6,481 bases of DNA from Caulobacter sp. (lineage in GTDB: Bacteria > Pseudomonadota > Alphaproteobacteria > Caulobacterales > Caulobacteraceae): NCBI GenBank assembly GCA_028291125.1, contig JAQGIN010000180.1, positions 1 through 6,481 on the forward strand, written 5' to 3'. Numbering within the stretch: the first letter of the stretch is position 1; the number at the start of each line of letters is the position of its first letter. A program made the translations under genes and the position numbers. The notes under the pieces were generated by a model that ran no database searches, was not told where the DNA came from, and worked only from the letters and a program-made list of their open reading frames with translations. This document shows positions 1 through 5,819 of the stretch, piece by piece.

Positions 1-323
<323 letters not shown>

Positions 324-382
324 GGGCGTCGGATCGCGAGCCTTGAGGGCAAGCGGAACGACAACGACCGCCCATTTAACAT

Positions 383-518
383 CCGTCATCCCGGGCCTTG
401 TGCCCGGGATCCCTCTCTCCGCCGCAAGGTCAGCGGGGGACGACGGCGCGCGCCGTCGTCGCGGCGCCTCCCGTGGCGGCTGAACCAGGGATCCCGGGCA
501 CAAGGCCCGGGATGACGG
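383..518. repeat. REP/BIME-like element: perfect 32-bp inverted repeat
   Basis: Positions 383-414 and 487-518 are perfect reverse complements over 32 bp, separated by 72 bp. Each arm is itself a hairpin: 9-bp stem 388-396 with 402-410 and a 5-nt loop in the left arm, mirrored in the right. The arms begin CCGTCATCCCGGG on the outer side. The element lies in the gap between the convergent 3' ends of the OsmC-family gene and the thiolase, 59 nt after one stop and about 41 nt after the other. That is a typical location for dispersed intergenic palindromes that can end transcription or protect mRNA 3' ends in both directions. No T-tract follows either arm, so classic intrinsic termination is not shown. 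I recall similar palindromes as multicopy in alphaproteobacterial genomes, but copy number cannot be seen here. Confidence 0.85.
439..460. repeat. 22-bp perfect palindrome inside the repeat spacer
   Basis: The bases at 439-460 (GACGACGGCGC followed by GCGCCGTCGTC) equal their own reverse complement over 22 bp. The palindrome sits near the centre of the 72-bp spacer between the two 32-bp arms, so a transcript across the whole element could fold into one long stem with an internal GC-rich stem. It may be part of the same mobile palindromic unit. It could also be an operator, but no gene start is nearby because both neighbours end here, so a structural role is more likely. Confidence 0.7.
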
Positions 519-559
519 CGTGATCGGAGGACGGCGGGAGGGAAGGTCTAAGGCCGCCC

Positions 560-1840
560 CTAAACCGCTTCCAGCAGCGCCATCGTCCCCTGGCCGCCGT
601 CGGCGCAGATGCTGACGATGGCCTTGGTCCCCGGCGGCCGGCCGGCCAGCTCCTTGACCGCCTGGCTGAGGATCCGCGCGCCGGTGGCGCCGAACGGGTG
701 GCCCAGGGCCAGGCTGCCGCCGTTGGGGTTCATCCGCTCGCGCGGGAAGGCCCCCAGCTCGACCGTGACCCCGGCCTTGTCGCGCAGGAAGGCTTTGTCC
801 TCCCAGGCCTTGATGTGGAACAGCACCTGGGCGGCGAAGGCCTCGTGGATCTCCCAAAGATCGATGTCGGCATAGGTCAGGCCGTTGCGGGCCAGCAGGC
901 GCGGCACGCCGTAGGCCGGGGCCATCAGCAGGCCTTCGTGATGCAGGTCGATCGAGGTGACCTCGAAGTCGACCAGCCGCGCCCGCGGCGTTCCCTTGGG
1001 CAGGCGAGCCAGGCCGGCCTCGGAGGCGACCCAGACGCCGGCCGCGCCGTCGGTCAGCGGCGTCGAGTTGCCGGCCGTCAGGGTGCCCTTGCCACTGGTG
1101 CGGTCGAAGGCCGGGCCCAGCTTGGCCAGCTTCTCCAGCGAGGTGTCGGCGCGCGGCAGGGTGTCCTTCCGGGTGTCGCCGATCGGGATCACCAGGTCGT
1201 CGAACACCCCGGCCTTCCAGCCGGCCACCGCCCGCTGGTGGCTGTCCAGCGCGATCTGGTCCTGGTCGGCGCGGGCGATGGCCCAGTCCTTGGCGGTGAT
1301 CTCGGTGTGCTCGCCCATGCTCAGGCCGGTGGTGCGGTTGACCACCTTGGGGATGAACAGTTTGAGGTCCTTGAACCGCACGCCCAGCAGCTGGTCGAGC
1401 CTCTGGCCCGGGCTCTTGGCCTGCTGAAGGTGGCGGATCTTGGTCGATAGCGACGGCGCCAGGCCGATCTGCACGTGGCTCATGGCCTCGACCCCGCCGA
1501 CCAGGGCGAGATCCCGGCCGCGGCCGTCGATCATGCCGGCCGCCTGGAAGGCGCCGATCATGCTGGTCGAGCAGGCCATCACCGTCGAGAAGGCCGGGAT
1601 GGCCGGGTCGACGCCGGCGTCGAGCAGCACCTCGCGGGCGATGTTGCTCCAGGTCAGGCTGGGGATCACCGTGCCCCAGATGGCGAAGTCCGGCTTGGCC
1701 CCGGCCAACTGGCCGACCATGTGGCGCACCACCGGCACGGACAGGGCGATGGCGTCGAGCCCGGCCAAGGGGCCGTCGACCTTGCTGAACGGCGTGCGCA
1801 CCCCGGCGGCGAGCCAGATGTCGGGTTTGGCGGTGCTCAT
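560..1840 (-). CDS. Acetyl-CoA acyltransferase (thiolase family, FadI-like)
   Basis: This 426-residue thiolase catalyses CoA-dependent cleavage of 3-ketoacyl-CoA, or the reverse condensation, in the cytoplasm. The visible active-site set is complete: nucleophile Cys90 in VMACSTSM; His332 in the EIHEAFAAQ loop; His381 in the signature NPNGGSLALGHPFGATGAR (371-389); and Cys412 in ICADGGQG. The HEAF form of the loop and the central segment with LTAGNSTPLTDGAA (254-267) fit the FadI / trifunctional-protein beta-subunit branch more than the NEAF-type biosynthetic PhaA/AtoB enzymes. A degradative beta-oxidation role is therefore inferred. No FadJ/FadB-like partner lies next to it in the window. The frame is open upstream to an ATG at 1897, but the ATG at 1840 is preferred: it has GGAG 7 nt upstream, and the protein begins with MSTAKPDIWLAAGVRTPF, the usual N-terminus of the family. 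It stops (TAG) at 560-562, next to the inverted-repeat element. Confidence 0.93.
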   Translation of the reverse strand: MSTAKPDIWLAAGVRTPFSKVDGPLAGLDAIALSVPVVRHMVGQLAGAKPDFAIWGTVIPSLTWSNIAREVLLDAGVDPAIPAFSTVMACSTSMIGAFQAAGMIDGRGRDLALVGGVEAMSHVQIGLAPSLSTKIRHLQQAKSPGQRLDQLLGVRFKDLKLFIPKVVNRTTGLSMGEHTEITAKDWAIARADQDQIALDSHQRAVAGWKAGVFDDLVIPIGDTRKDTLPRADTSLEKLAKLGPAFDRTSGKGTLTAGNSTPLTDGAAGVWVASEAGLARLPKGTPRARLVDFEVTSIDLHHEGLLMAPAYGVPRLLARNGLTYADIDLWEIHEAFAAQVLFHIKAWEDKAFLRDKAGVTVELGAFPRERMNPNGGSLALGHPFGATGARILSQAVKELAGRPPGTKAIVSICADGGQGTMALLEAV

Positions 1841-1847
1841 GGCGGGG

Positions 1848-1851
1848 CTCC
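1848..1851 (-). promoter_or_regulatory. Ribosome binding site deciding the thiolase start
   Basis: On the minus strand GGAG is followed by 7 nt and then the ATG at 1840-1838. No comparable purine-rich site was noted before the upstream in-frame ATG at 1897. This supports the shorter 426-residue protein and removes 19 non-homologous residues from the N-terminus. Confidence 0.7.
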
Positions 1852-1944
1852 GGCTGATGAGATCTGCAACAGATAGTGTTTTCGGGGCGAAATTCACGCG
1901 CGCCTAGAAGACGATTTCCCGACTCTGGGTCGCTGTCCTTTTCA

Positions 1945-2033
1945 CCCGTCTCCCCGGCGAAGGCCGGGGCCCAGGTGAAACCCACGAGTCGCCCCGGATG
2001 AATCTGGGTCCCGGCCTTCGCCGGGAAGACGGA
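1945..2033. repeat. Second REP/BIME-like element: imperfect 30-bp inverted repeat
   Basis: Positions 1945-1974 and 2004-2033 are inverted copies that match at 27 of 30 positions, with a 29-bp spacer. Each arm folds on itself: CCCCGGC/GCCGGGG around GAAG in the left arm, and CCCGGC/GCCGGG around CTTC in the right. The element sits about 35 bp beyond the stop of the sulfite-oxidase-like gene and about 100 bp before the thiolase start, both on the minus strand. It could thus act as a 3' stem or terminator for the former. No T-run follows. The arm sequence differs from that of the 383-518 element but keeps the same outer CCGTC-TCCCGG skeleton and the same inverted orientation. Confidence 0.8.
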
Positions 2034-2068
2034 CGTGGGTGGGTGACTTCAAAGTGAACCGTCGTCCC

Positions 2069-2740
2069 TCAGACATCCTCGGAATAGCGCTGCTCGCGCC
2101 ACGGATCGCCGCGATTATGGTAGCCGCGCACCTCCCAATAGCCGGGCTGGTCGTCGCGCACGAATTCGATCCCGCGCAGCCACTTGGCGCTCTTCCAGAA
2201 ATACAGGTGCGGCACGACCAGGCGCAGCGGCCCGCCGTGCCTGGCCTCCAGCGGCCGGCCCTCCCAGCCGTTGGCCAGCAGGGCGTCCTCGGCGGCGAAG
2301 TCCTCGAGGGTCAGGTTGGTGGTGTAGCCATCAAAGCTGTGCAGCACCACGAAGCCGGCCTCGGCCTTGGGCCGCACGGCGGCGATCAGGTCGCGCGTCG
2401 CCACCCCGGTCCAGTGGTTGTCGTAGCGCGACCAGGTGGTGACGCAGTGGATGTCGGTGACCGTCTCGACGGCCGGCAGGGCCTCCAGCCCCGCCCAGTC
2501 CAGCACGGCGGGCGCCTGGACCAGGCCCCAGATCCGCAGCCGCCAGTCCTCGCGCGGCACGTCCGGCCGCAGGCCCAGGTCCAGCACCGGCCAGTCTCGA
2601 ACCGGGTGCTGGCCGGGCGGCAGGCGCTCGGCCTCGGGACGGGCCTGGCGTCCGGTCAGGAACCGGCCTTCCTTGGCCCACTGCCGCTTGCTGCGGGTGA
2701 GCTTGCTGTCCGGCGGCGGCGCGTCGTCGTCATCGCTCAT
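2069..2740 (-). CDS. Sulfite oxidase-like molybdopterin-dependent oxidoreductase (cytoplasmic)
   Basis: This 223-residue protein belongs to the sulfite oxidase molybdopterin-domain superfamily, in the short bacterial/archaeal branch that includes B. subtilis YuiH, distinct from periplasmic MsrP (YedY). The Moco-ligand cysteine is Cys99 in DIHCVTTWSRYDNHWTGV. Other family landmarks are the LRIWGLV segment (68-74), a LHSFDGYTTNL stretch (133-143), and HGGPLRLVVPHLYFWKSAKW (168-187), which binds the cofactor region. It ends in a GYWEVRGYHNRGDPW block. There is no signal peptide or Tat motif and no membrane segment, so a cytoplasmic location is inferred. The physiological substrate of this branch is unknown, and sulfite oxidation should not be assumed. 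The ATG at 2740 has GGAGG 5 nt upstream, whereas the frame's extension to 3151 only shadows the receptor gene. It lies 89 bp downstream of the TonB receptor and may be read from the same transcript. Confidence 0.9.
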   Translation of the reverse strand: MSDDDDAPPPDSKLTRSKRQWAKEGRFLTGRQARPEAERLPPGQHPVRDWPVLDLGLRPDVPREDWRLRIWGLVQAPAVLDWAGLEALPAVETVTDIHCVTTWSRYDNHWTGVATRDLIAAVRPKAEAGFVVLHSFDGYTTNLTLEDFAAEDALLANGWEGRPLEARHGGPLRLVVPHLYFWKSAKWLRGIEFVRDDQPGYWEVRGYHNRGDPWREQRYSEDV

Positions 2741-2791
2741 GGCGTCCTCCGAAGCGCCCGATCTTGAGCGCGTCGGCGACCCATGGCCAGG

Positions 2792-2823
2792 GGCCGGACA
2801 CGCCTGGGACAGCGCGTCCGGCC
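2792..2823 (-). terminator. Hairpin just after the TonB-receptor stop (possible terminator or attenuator)
   Basis: Positions 2792-2803 pair with 2812-2823 (11 of 12 positions complementary, one A/C mismatch) around an 8-nt loop. The stem begins 6 nt after the receptor's TAG on the minus strand. It is GC-rich and strong but is not followed by a T-run, so it may only reduce readthrough into the oxidoreductase gene or stabilise the receptor mRNA. Confidence 0.35.
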
Positions 2824-2829
2824 GTCCGC

Positions 2830-5220
2830 CTAGAACCGCGTCGACACCGTCAGGAAGCCCTGACGCGGCGGGATCGGAAAGGTGCTGTAGCTGCCGGCCG
2901 GCTGCGAGACGGTGACGTTGAGGTCGCCCTTCTCGTCGGTCAGGTTGCTGATGTTGACGCTGGCCCGCACCCCGTGGATCGGCCAGCTGGCCGGGGTCTC
3001 GAAGGCGTAGCCGACCTGCAGGCTCAAGAGCATGAAGCTCTTCACCGACAGGTCGTTGGTGTAGGTGGCGAAGCGCTTGCCGACATAGTCGCCGATCAAC
3101 TGGGCGTCGAAGGCGCCGTAATCGACGCTGGCCACGAACTTGTTCATCCATTCGGGGCTGCCGGGCGCCTTCTTGCCGGCGGTAGGCACGGTGGTCGTGC
3201 CCGAGGTGTAGTTGTCCTCGTACTTCGAGCGGTTGTAGGACACCGCGTCATAGAACGAGAAATGCTCACCAAGCCGCAGGGTGACGGCGGCGTCGACGCC
3301 GTCGGTCTTCACGCTGCCGACGTTCTGGACAATGGCCGCGCCGCCGACGATCGAGATCGCGGCCGGCGACGGATTGACCCCCAGCAGGCGGTTGCTGAAG
3401 TCGACGTGATAGACGCTGACCTGACCGTCGAGGCCGGTGATCGGGCCCAGCTGGACGTCGCGCTTGGTGCGAAGACCCACTTCATAGGTCCAGGCGGTTT
3501 CCGGCTCGGCGGTCTTCTTGAAGTTGTCGAAGCCCTGCTGGCTGCCCAGGCTGAACGGCGACAGGCCGCCGCCGCCATAGGTCTGGAAGTGGCGCAGGTT
3601 CTTCTGGGCGTTGACGAACACTTGGTCGGTGCCGGTGAGGTCCCAGACCGCGCCGAGCTGCGGCAGGAACCACTCCTTGGTGGTGATATTGCCGACCGGC
3701 ATGCCGGTGGAATTGGCCAGCGAGCCGACGATCGGCTGCACGGGCACGCGCCCCTCGGCGTATTGCAGGCTGCTCTTGAAGCCGCCCTGCAGCACCAGGT
3801 TCGGGCGGATGCGCCACTGATCCTGGACGTAGAACTGGTAGACCTCGTTGTCGATCTCGCTGCCGTACTGGGTGATCAGCCAGCCGGACGGCACGTCATA
3901 GGGCGTGCCCGGATGATTGACGTCCAGCGGGTACCAGCGGCGATAGGCCGACGACTTGTTGTGCTCGTACCAGAATCCGGCCTCGATCTGGTGGTCGCCC
4001 AGGGCGACGTTCAGGGTCGAGACGCCGCCGAAACGCTCGATCTGGTACTCGGTGGTGCGCACCGCGTAGCCCGAATTGCCGAACACCTTCTTCAGGTCCT
4101 GGCCGGGGAAGTAGAAGTTGAACAGGGCCGGCAGGCCGGCCACCTGGATCGGGCCGGCAACGATGCCGCGGCCCTGGTCGTTGTGATAATAGATCTGGTT
4201 CGACCAGGTGGCGTTGTCGGCCAGCTTGTAGTCGTACTTCAGGTAGGTCAGGTAGTCGGTGCGCTGGGCCGCGCTGTAATAGTTGCGGTAGTTTTCGCCG
4301 TCGGCGGCGGGCGGCGCGCCGCTGGCGGTCAGATAGGCCAGGGCCGCGGCGAAATCCGGATAGGTGAACGGCCGGGTATAGGGCTGGTAGGCGTCGGTGG
4401 GCTTGCCCGCGCGGCTGGGGAAGAAGCGGGTGGTGCCGTCCTCGTTAGGCTCGATCTTGTCCGAATAGTCGAGGAAGAAGGTCAGCTTGCCGCGCGACCC
4501 GTCGTGGATGAACTTGAGGTTGGCCTGGTCGCCGCCCTGCTTGCCGTTGAAGTCCCAGGCCTTGGCGTCCTGGTGGGCGTAGGCGATGTAAGCCGAGTTG
4601 CCGTCGCCGAACACCCCGCTGTCCAGCCGCAGATAGGTGCGCGAGGCGTCGTAGCTGCCCACCAGCTGGGCGAACTCGCCGCCGCGCTCGGCGCGGGGGT
4701 CGCTGGTGAAGGTCTCGATCGCCCCGCCCAGATTGCTGGTCGAGGCGGTGCCCAGGGCCCCGGCCCCGGACGACAGGATCACCTTGCCGACCACCTCGCT
4801 GAGCACCGCGCGCTGCACCGACAGGCCGTTGTAATTGCCGTAGCTCTGGTCGCCCAGCGGCACGCCGTCCAGCGTGTAGCCCAGCTGCTGGCCGTTGAAG
4901 CCGTGCACGAACAGCGAGGTGTTCTGCTCGTTATTGCCCCAGGGGTCGGCGGTGACATAGGTCACGCCCGGCAGGGTCTGGATGGCCTTCAGCGGCGACA
5001 GGCCCGGCAGGATCTTCTGCATTTCCGAGCCGCTCAGCTGCACCGCCGAGCGGGTGGCCGACAGGCTGGTGACCAGCACGTCGTCGACGGTGGTGGCCGC
5101 TTCCGGAGTCTCGGCCGGGGCCGAGGCGTCGGCCGCCTGGGCGCTGGCGCCGGCGCCGGCGATCATCATGGCGCTAAAGGCGCACGCCGCCAAAAGCGTG
5201 GCGCGGTTGGAATATCGCAT
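2830..5220 (-). CDS. TonB-dependent outer-membrane receptor
   Basis: This 796-residue outer-membrane active transporter takes up its ligand using energy from TonB-ExbBD. Residues 1-29 form a Sec signal peptide (basic MRYSNR, hydrophobic core, likely cleavage after AQA at 27-29). VDDVLVTS at 45-52 is a plausible TonB box. The plug spans about 55-175 and includes FVHGFNGQQLGYTLDGVPLGD (104-124) and a GGAIETFTSDP end. The rest is beta-barrel, with family landmarks KKTAEPETAWTYEVGLR (568-584), GVDAAVTLRLGEHFSF (641-656), VNISNLTDEKG (755-765), and a C-terminal strand ending in Phe (TVSTRF), the BAM recognition signal. The length is normal and the frame intact. The start at 5220 has GAGGGG 7 nt upstream and gives a clean signal peptide. 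The ligand is not evident: no siderophore, B12 or sugar genes flank it. The N-terminus lacks the extra signalling domain of FecA-type regulators, so no linked sigma factor is expected. Confidence 0.95.
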   Translation of the reverse strand: MRYSNRATLLAACAFSAMMIAGAGASAQAADASAPAETPEAATTVDDVLVTSLSATRSAVQLSGSEMQKILPGLSPLKAIQTLPGVTYVTADPWGNNEQNTSLFVHGFNGQQLGYTLDGVPLGDQSYGNYNGLSVQRAVLSEVVGKVILSSGAGALGTASTSNLGGAIETFTSDPRAERGGEFAQLVGSYDASRTYLRLDSGVFGDGNSAYIAYAHQDAKAWDFNGKQGGDQANLKFIHDGSRGKLTFFLDYSDKIEPNEDGTTRFFPSRAGKPTDAYQPYTRPFTYPDFAAALAYLTASGAPPAADGENYRNYYSAAQRTDYLTYLKYDYKLADNATWSNQIYYHNDQGRGIVAGPIQVAGLPALFNFYFPGQDLKKVFGNSGYAVRTTEYQIERFGGVSTLNVALGDHQIEAGFWYEHNKSSAYRRWYPLDVNHPGTPYDVPSGWLITQYGSEIDNEVYQFYVQDQWRIRPNLVLQGGFKSSLQYAEGRVPVQPIVGSLANSTGMPVGNITTKEWFLPQLGAVWDLTGTDQVFVNAQKNLRHFQTYGGGGLSPFSLGSQQGFDNFKKTAEPETAWTYEVGLRTKRDVQLGPITGLDGQVSVYHVDFSNRLLGVNPSPAAISIVGGAAIVQNVGSVKTDGVDAAVTLRLGEHFSFYDAVSYNRSKYEDNYTSGTTTVPTAGKKAPGSPEWMNKFVASVDYGAFDAQLIGDYVGKRFATYTNDLSVKSFMLLSLQVGYAFETPASWPIHGVRASVNISNLTDEKGDLNVTVSQPAGSYSTFPIPPRQGFLTVSTRF

Positions 5221-5227
5221 TGCAGAT

Positions 5228-5233
5228 CCCCTC
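5228..5233 (-). promoter_or_regulatory. Ribosome binding site of the TonB receptor
   Basis: GAGGGG on the minus strand lies 7 nt before the ATG at 5220. The 94-bp gap upstream (5221-5314) must carry the receptor's promoter unless it is read through from the small gene before it. I see no convincing sigma-70 hexamers there. The gap contains two same-direction copies of CAAAGCG on the minus strand (5276-5282 and 5244-5250), 32 bp apart, of unknown meaning. Confidence 0.55.
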
Positions 5234-5314
5234 GGCGCTCAGGCGCTTTGCCGGGGTGCTAGGCCATTCGTGCGACGCTTTGGCCGAGGTTCTGCGAAGG
5301 GTTTGTGACCGCCC

Positions 5315-5533
5315 CTAGGGTTCGCGCGGCGGGCCCGGGGTCGGCGGCAGGCCGCTCCCGGGGCGTTCGGCGGCGTCGGGATCGTCGGGGTGGTCGTACT
5401 GCGCCTTGGTCGCCGCCTCGCTGGCGGCCTCCTCGCGCGGTGTGGCCCGGCTGGCGCGGAGCGTGGCGTAGATCAGCGCCGCCAGCAGCAGCACCACGCC
5501 GACGCCGATCAGCAGCTCCCAGGACAGGTTCAT
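5315..5533 (-). CDS. Small single-span membrane protein (hypothetical, 72 aa)
   Basis: I do not recognise this protein. It begins MNLSWELLIGVGVVLLLAALIYATLRASR, giving one clear transmembrane helix at about residues 7-25. Arginines at 26, 29 and 33 follow it directly, which by the positive-inside rule puts the C-terminus in the cytoplasm. The rest is a low-complexity tail, first acidic and Ala-rich (REEAASEAATKAQ), then Pro-rich (GLPPTPGPPREP), and probably disordered. The start at 5533 is chosen over the in-frame ATG at 5554 because GGAGG lies 5 nt upstream of it. It ends 94 bp before the TonB receptor start on the same strand, so co-transcription is possible but not shown. A membrane tether or small regulator is conceivable, but no function can be assigned. 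Confidence 0.7.
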   Translation of the reverse strand: MNLSWELLIGVGVVLLLAALIYATLRASRATPREEAASEAATKAQYDHPDDPDAAERPGSGLPPTPGPPREP

Positions 5534-5595
5534 GATCGCCTCCGGTCTGTGCAACCTAAAGGCCGGGCGCGGCGCGCTGTTCCCTCACGCCGCCG

Positions 5596-5718
5596 TCAGG
5601 CGTTGTAGGGATCCTTCAGGCATTCGCTGATCGCCTGGGCGCAGCCGGGCAAGCCCAGCGCCCCGATGAACGACAGGGCCACGGCGCAGACAAGCAGGAT
5701 GGGTTGGAAAATGCGCAT
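5596..5718 (-). CDS. Small exported or lipoprotein-like peptide (hypothetical, 40 aa)
   Basis: This 40-residue ORF is unfamiliar. The ATG at 5718 has GGAG 7 nt upstream. The product starts MRIFQPILLVCAVALSFIGALGLPGC, a short basic start plus a hydrophobic segment of signal-peptide or membrane-helix type. It ends AQAISECLKDPYNA. The LPGC at 23-26 resembles a lipobox, but Pro at that position is atypical. The alternative is signal peptidase I cleavage after AQA at 27-29, leaving an 11-residue peptide with one Cys. It could also remain as an uncleaved membrane peptide. It lies 62 bp before the 72-aa membrane protein gene and 101 bp after selO, same strand. Good translation signals and a sensible hydrophobic profile support a real gene. 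Its size is the main reason for doubt. Confidence 0.5.
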   Translation of the reverse strand: MRIFQPILLVCAVALSFIGALGLPGCAQAISECLKDPYNA

Positions 5719-5783
5719 GGGACAGCTCCACCGATGTCCGCAATCTAAGCCTGAAGCTTGACGTTTGTTCCGACCCCCGGTGG

Positions 5784-5813
5784 AAAAACTCCGTCTGCGG
5801 CCTAATTGCCGCA
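5784..5813 (-). terminator. Possible weak terminator after selO
   Basis: On the minus strand, 6 nt after the selO TGA, TGCGGC (5813-5808) pairs with GCCGCA (5801-5796) around a 6-nt loop. A run of five T (5788-5784) comes 7 nt after the stem. The stem is short and the T-run is not immediately adjacent, so this is a weak candidate. Its position between selO and the small ORF is right for ending the selO transcript. Confidence 0.3.
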
Positions 5814-5819
5814 ATGGCG

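Noticed and set aside
383..518. Interpretation of the inverted repeat as IS terminal repeats or a CRISPR fragment
   Set aside because: There is no transposase, no target duplication and only 72 bp between the arms. There are two inverted copies, not regularly spaced direct repeats.
698..1450. 250-codon open frame on the plus strand, opposite the thiolase
   Set aside because: It is antisense to a clear thiolase with a complete active site. The translation is low-complexity and resembles no family.
1856..1900. Possible sigma-70 promoter for the thiolase around the AT-richer stretch with ACACTATCTGTTG
   Set aside because: The hexamers are too weak and the spacing is ambiguous, so no promoter was called.
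2039..2767. 242-codon plus-strand frame opposite the sulfite-oxidase-like gene
   Set aside because: It is antisense shadow with no recognisable domain, and the opposite strand has the conserved Moco-binding cysteine block.
2741..3151. N-terminal extension of the sulfite-oxidase-like frame to an ATG at 3151
   Set aside because: The added ~137 residues overlap the receptor's 3' end, are Arg-rich shadow sequence, and the start at 2740 has a strong ribosome binding site and a family-like N-terminus.
2764..5262. 832-codon open frame on the plus strand, opposite the TonB receptor
   Set aside because: It mirrors the receptor gene almost exactly. Its translation is dominated by V, A, G, R, L and D/Q without any domain logic, which is the expected antisense shadow of a high-GC gene. 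The minus-strand frame has a signal peptide, plug and barrel landmarks.
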